NCBI GenBank assembly: GCA_030153205.1
Contig: JASLHV010000395.1
Span: 1-9,805, forward strand
Reading direction: 5' to 3'
From: Roseiarcus sp.
Lineage (GTDB): Bacteria; Pseudomonadota; Alphaproteobacteria; Rhizobiales; Beijerinckiaceae
Length of the DNA stretch: 9,805 nucleotides
Below, piece after piece: positions 7,283-9,805 of this stretch. A program made the position numbers and the translations under genes. How positions within the stretch are numbered: position 1 is the stretch's first letter; each line of letters begins with the position of its first letter. The notes beneath the pieces were generated by a model. It searched no databases and was not told where the DNA came from. It saw only the letters and a list, made by a program, of their open reading frames with translations.

Positions 7283-7348
7283 TCGAGAAGGAGTTCTGCA
7301 CCGAAAGGAGGCTCAGGCGAGTGTACCAAGGAACTCTCCTCGCTGATC
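7281..7348. repeat. Imperfect inverted repeat between convergent genes
   Basis: The arms are 7281-7296 (GATCGAGAAGGAGTTC) and 7331-7348 (GAACTCTCCTCGCTGATC). They pair perfectly over GAGTTC/GAACTC and GATC/GATC at the two ends, with mismatches and bulges between and a 34-base loop. The left arm overlaps the monooxygenase stop codon. No T-run follows on either strand, so an intrinsic terminator is not supported; it may still fold at the end of the transcript. Confidence 0.3.
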
Positions 7349-7378
7349 AAGGCGAGCTCCGCCGTCTCCAAAAGGAAC

Positions 7379-7786
7379 TCAGATCTTTCTTTCCAGCACC
7401 TGCATCACCTCGAATACGAATCCATTTGGCGAGCGGAAGAAGGCGAGGCGGCGTCTACCGAACGTCGCTGATACTTCGGTCGGCGCGATCAGGACTTCGG
7501 CGCCGAGCGCGCGAATGCGCGCGTATTCGGCGTCGACATCGTCCACCTCATACACCATATGGGTGAGGCCAGGGCGAACGCCCTCAGCGACAAGGTTTTC
7601 GAACACGACAGTCTCGAAGAGCAGCATACGCACGCCGCCGAGCACAAGAATTGCGTATTCTCGCTCCTCCCCCGCCATCAGAGCCCGTTCCCGCAAGACG
7701 AGGGTCGCGCCCACCTCGCGGAGAAAGGCCACCTCGCCATCGAGGTCAGTTACCTTCAGGCCGACATTCCAGAGTTCTTTGATCAT
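7379..7786 (-). CDS. VOC superfamily (glyoxalase/bleomycin-resistance fold) protein
   Basis: This 135-residue single VOC module has two beta-alpha-beta-beta-beta repeats: LWNVGLKVTDLDGEVAFL (5-22) opens the first and LTHMVYEVDDVDAEYARI (74-91) the second. It ends with SPNGFVFEVMQ (119-129). Such proteins are usually metal-dependent lyases, isomerases or dioxygenases, or drug-binding proteins. By comparison with glyoxalase I, candidate metal ligands are E58, H76 and E126; the first ligand position, usually His, is Asn here (N7). The frame is open for 24 more codons upstream (to 7858), but the ATG at 7784-7786 is preferred because it has a strong GGAGGG six bases upstream and gives the normal family N-terminus. 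It lies just downstream of tRNA-Pro and ends 96 bases from the convergent monooxygenase. Function is not predictable from the sequence. Confidence 0.85.
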   Translation of the reverse strand: MIKELWNVGLKVTDLDGEVAFLREVGATLVLRERALMAGEEREYAILVLGGVRMLLFETVVFENLVAEGVRPGLTHMVYEVDDVDAEYARIRALGAEVLIAPTEVSATFGRRRLAFFRSPNGFVFEVMQVLERKI

Positions 7787-7792
7787 GACGTT

Positions 7793-7798
7793 CCCTCC
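7793..7798 (-). promoter_or_regulatory. Strong Shine-Dalgarno GGAGGG that sets the VOC start
   Basis: The minus strand reads GGAGGG, then six bases (AACGTC), then ATG at 7786. This near-ideal ribosome-binding site supports the 135-residue protein over a 159-residue version starting at 7858. Confidence 0.75.
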
Positions 7799-7865
7799 GC
7801 AAGCATCGACGGCGAGCATTCGGCTTACATGTTGATAGGGAAACTGGCGGCGCAGCAAAAAGCCG

Positions 7866-7886
7866 AAAAAATTTTCTTTGGAAAAT
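7866..7886 (-). terminator. Probable intrinsic terminator of the tRNA-Pro unit
   Basis: On the minus strand, ATTTTC (7886-7881), loop CAAA (7880-7877) and GAAAAT (7876-7871) form a 6-bp hairpin followed by five T (7870-7866). The stem is AT-rich and starts at the last base of the encoded CCA, so it is weak by free energy. Its position directly after a tRNA and the T-tract argue for a real terminator. Confidence 0.45.
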
Positions 7887-7963
7887 GGTCGGAGTGGCGG
7901 GATTCGAACCCACGACCCCTAGTCCCCCAGACTAGTGCGCTAACCGGGCTGCGCTACACTCCG
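7886..7963 (-). tRNA. tRNA-Pro, anticodon GGG
   Basis: The minus strand folds as a 78-nt cloverleaf with encoded CCA. The acceptor stem is CGGAGTG (7963-7957) with CACTCCG (7896-7890), discriminator A at 7889 and CCA at 7888-7886. The D stem is GCGC/GCGC. The anticodon stem is CTAGT/ACTAG around loop CTGGGGG, giving anticodon GGG at 7928-7926. The T arm is GTGGG, loop TTCGAAT, CCCGC. The C1-G72 pair and A73 are the bacterial proline identity elements. GGG reads the CCC and CCU codons. The gene has its own promoter upstream and a probable hairpin terminator downstream. I saw no second copy of its 3' end in the window, so no integrated element is indicated. Confidence 0.97.
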
Positions 7964-7972
7964 ACGCCGGGC

Positions 7973-8001
7973 CTTATAGGCGAGCGCTCAATGGCTGGCA
8001 A
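7973..8001 (-). promoter_or_regulatory. Sigma-70-type promoter of tRNA-Pro
   Basis: On the minus strand, TTGCCA (8001-7996) and TATAAG (7978-7973) are each one base from the consensus hexamers, with a 17-base spacer. Transcription should start about 7966, leaving a leader of only a few bases before the mature tRNA 5' end at 7963. The -35 box begins only 8 bases past the end of the MerR-type gene, whose stop codon is 8012-8010 on this strand. This is the clearest promoter in the window. Confidence 0.7.
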
Positions 8002-8009
8002 TGAGCGTC

Positions 8010-8477
8010 TCAGCGTGAGCGCGCCTGTGTGAGGATACGCTCGCATTCCGCGAGATCGGCGAGCGCTGCGCGCAGGGCATCAATTTCGGCGGCAGATAGT
8101 TGCGGCTGTTCCCGGCGTTGCTGTTCGAAATGCTCGCCAGCCTCGCCCTCCTCAGCAAGGTCAGCGAATTGCGGTTCGGCTGCCTCGAGGCTTCCGGCTT
8201 CCTCGACCAGGATCGGACGGGACGCCAAAGCCCGAGCGCCCTGCTCTTTGAAGAGCCGCTGAACACCTTTGATCGTATAACCTTCGTCATAGAGAAGGTG
8301 CTTAATCGCGCGCAGAAGTTCTACGTCATCTGGCCGGTAATAGCGTCGCCCGCCGCCGCGCTTCAGCGGTTTGATTTGCGGAAAACGCGATTCCCAAAAG
8401 CGCAGGACATGCTGCGGTAAATCAAGACTTTCGGCGACTTCGCTAATTGTGCGAAACGCGTCGGGACTCTTGTCCAT
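8010..8477 (-). CDS. MerR-family transcriptional regulator downstream of ihfA
   Basis: This 155-residue protein has a MerR-type winged helix-turn-helix at about residues 8-79. The recognition part is ISEVAESLDLPQHVLRFWE (11-29), followed by the wing GGGRRYYRPDDV (41-52) and the second helix pair ending LFKEQG. The rest is acidic and glutamine-rich, with a likely dimerising coiled coil at about 110-153. There is no C-terminal cysteine cluster or recognisable ligand-binding domain, so metal sensing is not indicated. The ATG at 8477 has GGAG about 6 bases upstream. It starts 27 bases after the ihfA stop in the same direction and is probably co-transcribed with it. A small MerR-type gene after ihfA is a familiar alphaproteobacterial arrangement. 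Its targets are unknown. Confidence 0.92.
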   Translation of the reverse strand: MDKSPDAFRTISEVAESLDLPQHVLRFWESRFPQIKPLKRGGGRRYYRPDDVELLRAIKHLLYDEGYTIKGVQRLFKEQGARALASRPILVEEAGSLEAAEPQFADLAEEGEAGEHFEQQRREQPQLSAAEIDALRAALADLAECERILTQARSR

Positions 8478-8504
8478 TAGCCGCTCCGCTCATCAAGTTG
8501 CGCC

Positions 8505-8846
8505 TTAATCGTGCGCTTTTGGATCCGAACCGCCATTGTTGATTCGAGCTTTTAGAACATTGGACGGCTTGAACACCATAACGCGTCTGGGAAGGATTGG
8601 AACTTCAACGCCGGTCTTAGGATTCCGACCGATGCGTTGTCCCTTTGCTCGCACGACGAAAGAGCCAAAGGACGAAAGCTTCACAGGCTCGCCGCGCACA
8701 GCCGCATCGCATACTTCATCCAAAACCATCTGAACGAGATCGGCCGATTCTGTACGTGACAGTCCTACCCGTTGATAAACCGCCTCAGACAAATCGGCGC
8801 GCGTTATCGTGCGCCCCGATTGGCGTTCGCTTTTCTGCTCGGACAT
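8505..8846 (-). CDS. ihfA: Integration host factor, alpha subunit
   Basis: This 113-residue HU/IHF-family protein bends DNA sharply at specific sites and normally pairs with IHF-beta. It acts in recombination, replication and transcription on the nucleoid. The dimerising helices are at about residues 15-50 (TRADLSEAVYQRVGLSRTES). KLSSFGSF is at 56-63, and the DNA-intercalating beta-arm tip GRNPKTG is at 73-79 with its key proline P76. NPKTG and a body close to E. coli IHF-alpha distinguish it from HU. The start chosen is the ATG at 8844-8846, preceded by a GGGGTG; an ATG six codons upstream (8864) has no clear ribosome-binding site but cannot be excluded. In many alphaproteobacteria ihfA follows plsX-fabH; here the upstream neighbour is a divergent SDR, so the gene has its own promoter or a shorter operon. 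Identification is firm. Confidence 0.95.
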   Translation of the reverse strand: MSEQKSERQSGRTITRADLSEAVYQRVGLSRTESADLVQMVLDEVCDAAVRGEPVKLSSFGSFVVRAKGQRIGRNPKTGVEVPILPRRVMVFKPSNVLKARINNGGSDPKAHD

Positions 8847-9198
8847 GCGACACCCCAACGTCATCTTGGCGCGATTTCAAACTCGCGCCATCCGCCTCGC
8901 CGCATCGGCGTAACCGCCGACGTAACCGACCCGATAAGGACATTAGAGCATTTTCGCCCAAATTGGCCACCTATCTCAAGGAAGAAAATTCGAAAGACGA
9001 AGTAATTCAATCGTCTGCCCAGTCTCTCCTTGGCCAGCACTTGAGATGTCAGCCGCAATCTTCTCATATTTACGACAAATTTATGACTTGAATCGACTAA
9101 TTCACGGATTATGGCTGGGCTTATACGCCGCAGTTTGGTTAACGCTTTGTGTATGCGGAAAGTTCCTTTAGACGCCATGCGTATGATCGGAGACCGCG
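8847..9198. other. Divergent intergenic region between ihfA and the SDR gene, 352 bases
   Basis: This gap must hold the promoters for ihfA (leftwards) and the SDR gene (rightwards). It becomes AT-rich from about 8940 to 9110. I see no convincing promoter. A poor candidate for the SDR is TTGAAT (9089-9094) with TATGGC 16 bases on. A CGTAACCG repeat lies at 8909-8928, and AGACGA/TCGTCT form a small 6-bp inverted repeat around 8995-9016. I found no match to the IHF consensus that would suggest autoregulation. The SDR ribosome-binding site GGAG is at 9189-9192. No RNA gene or coding sequence is supported. Confidence 0.55.
8909..8928. repeat. Direct repeat CGTAACCG, 12-bp period
   Basis: Two copies of CGTAACCG (8909-8916 and 8921-8928) lie about 60-80 bases upstream of the ihfA start. 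The copies would face nearly the same side of the helix. They may be a regulator binding pair or chance in GC-rich DNA. Confidence 0.3.
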
Positions 9199-9805
9199 AT
9201 GGACGAGAGCTTGCGGGTTGCATTGGTGACGGGGGCATCGCGTGGCATCGGCAGAGCGGCGGCGCGTGCGCTCGCCGCATCCGGCGTCCATGTCGTCGCC
9301 CTCGCCCGCACGCAAGGCGCGCTTGAAGAACTCGACGATGAAATTCGCGCTCTTCGGCCAAGTGAAGAGAGTCCTATGACTCTGGTTCCAGCGGACCTTC
9401 GCGATTTCGCAGCGATCGACCGATTGGGACGGGCAATTTACGATCGATGGGGTCGGCTCGACGCCTTCGTCGGCAACGCTGGGATGCTCGGCCCGGTTTC
9501 TCCGCTTCATCACGTCGATCCCAAGCGCTGGGACGACACGATCGCGCTAAACGTCACGGCCAATTGGCGATTGATACGCTCGCTCGATGCGTTACTGCGC
9601 GCGTCCTCCAATGGGCGCGTCGTCTTCGTCACTTCCGGCGTTGCGCATCGTGCCGATTTTCGCGCCTATTGGGGTCCATACGCAGTCTCGAAAGCCGGGT
9701 TGGACGCCCTCGCCCGAACTTATGCCGCCGAAACAGCCAACACGTCGAACATTCGGGTCATGCTCGTTAATCCCGGCCGCCTCCGCACAGCCATGCGCGC
9801 AGAGG
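9199..9805 (+). CDS. Short-chain dehydrogenase/reductase, 3' end cut by window
   Basis: This NAD(P)-dependent oxidoreductase of the classical SDR fold shows its first 202 residues before the window ends. The cofactor-binding turn is TGASRGIG (11-18). The NAG motif is at 93-95, the catalytic-type Ser at S146 (TSG), and the catalytic pair is Y161 and K165 (YAVSK). The post-catalytic segment NPGRLRT follows near 190. An Asn in ALNVTAN around residue 118 fits the structural Asn of the active-site tetrad. Full length should be about 240-250 residues. The ATG at 9199 has GGAG six bases upstream and no credible earlier start. It is divergent from ihfA. The sequence suggests a YciK/FabG-like reductase, but the substrate cannot be told. 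The basic residue after the glycine motif (R15) hints at NADPH preference, a weak inference. Confidence 0.93.
   Translation, partial: MDESLRVALVTGASRGIGRAAARALAASGVHVVALARTQGALEELDDEIRALRPSEESPMTLVPADLRDFAAIDRLGRAIYDRWGRLDAFVGNAGMLGPVSPLHHVDPKRWDDTIALNVTANWRLIRSLDALLRASSNGRVVFVTSGVAHRADFRAYWGPYAVSKAGLDALARTYAAETANTSNIRVMLVNPGRLRTAMRAE

Noticed and set aside
7283..7378. Bidirectional intrinsic terminator between the convergent monooxygenase and VOC genes
   Set aside because: The inverted repeat there is imperfect, has a 34-base loop and no T-run on either strand.
7886..7963. tRNA-Pro as an attachment site for a genomic island
   Set aside because: No repeat of the tRNA 3' end and no integrase were seen in the window; flanking genes are core genes.
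3123..8017. 11-bp repeat GTCTCAGCGTG at 3123-3133 and 8007-8017
   Set aside because: Several 11-bp matches are expected by chance in a window of this size; the contexts are unrelated.
9134..9152. CtrA-like box around TTAACGCTTTGTGTA upstream of the SDR gene
   Set aside because: Only one TTAA half fits the TTAA-N7-TTAA pattern; the second half reads TGTA.
8861..9361. A 166-codon open frame on - spanning the ihfA-SDR gap
   Set aside because: Over a third of it is antisense to the clearly recognisable SDR gene, and the rest has no family-like sequence.

Overview
The window reads as a chromosomal segment from a GC-rich alphaproteobacterium, most likely of the Hyphomicrobiales/Rhizobiales. This rests on the short-form MetRS followed by tatD and an MBL-fold gene with overlapping stop/start codons, on an ihfA gene followed by a MerR-type gene, and on codon use. 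A methanotroph such as Methylocystis is a guess I cannot prove. All genes look intact except the two cut by the window edges.

Layout: (1) 1-3112, + strand, a tightly coupled three-gene unit of metG (5' end cut), tatD and a metallo-beta-lactamase-fold hydrolase, joined by ATGA and TTGA overlaps. (2) 3113-3367, a non-coding gap that holds a close match to a XerC/XerD recombination site (dif) at 3200-3227, with a KOPS-like FtsK-orienting octamer just beyond it. (3) 3368-5170, - strand, a 600-residue multi-pass membrane protein that looks like a GT-C fold glycosyltransferase. (4) 5171-5482, a divergent intergenic region. (5) 5483-7282, + strand, a flavin monooxygenase with an NTF2/SnoaL-like N-terminal domain. 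(6) 7379-7786, - strand, a small VOC-fold protein. (7) 7886-7963, - strand, tRNA-Pro(GGG) with its own promoter and a likely terminator. (8) 8010-8846, - strand, ihfA followed by a MerR-family regulator. (9) 9199-9805, + strand, a short-chain dehydrogenase/reductase cut by the window end.

The most notable signal is the dif candidate. It matches the E. coli dif 28-mer at 20 of 28 positions, including 14 of the 17 in the XerC arm plus central region. Most housekeeping genes on both sides are transcribed towards it. All three GGGNAGGG octamers I found in the window point to it (one on + to its left, two on - to its right), with none in the opposite orientation. Together these suggest the window spans the replication terminus of the chromosome.

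The genes do not form one pathway. They are a translation/processing operon, two envelope or metabolic singletons near the terminus, a tRNA unit, and a nucleoid-protein/regulator pair. I found no insertion sequence, CRISPR array, phage gene or obvious new defence system.
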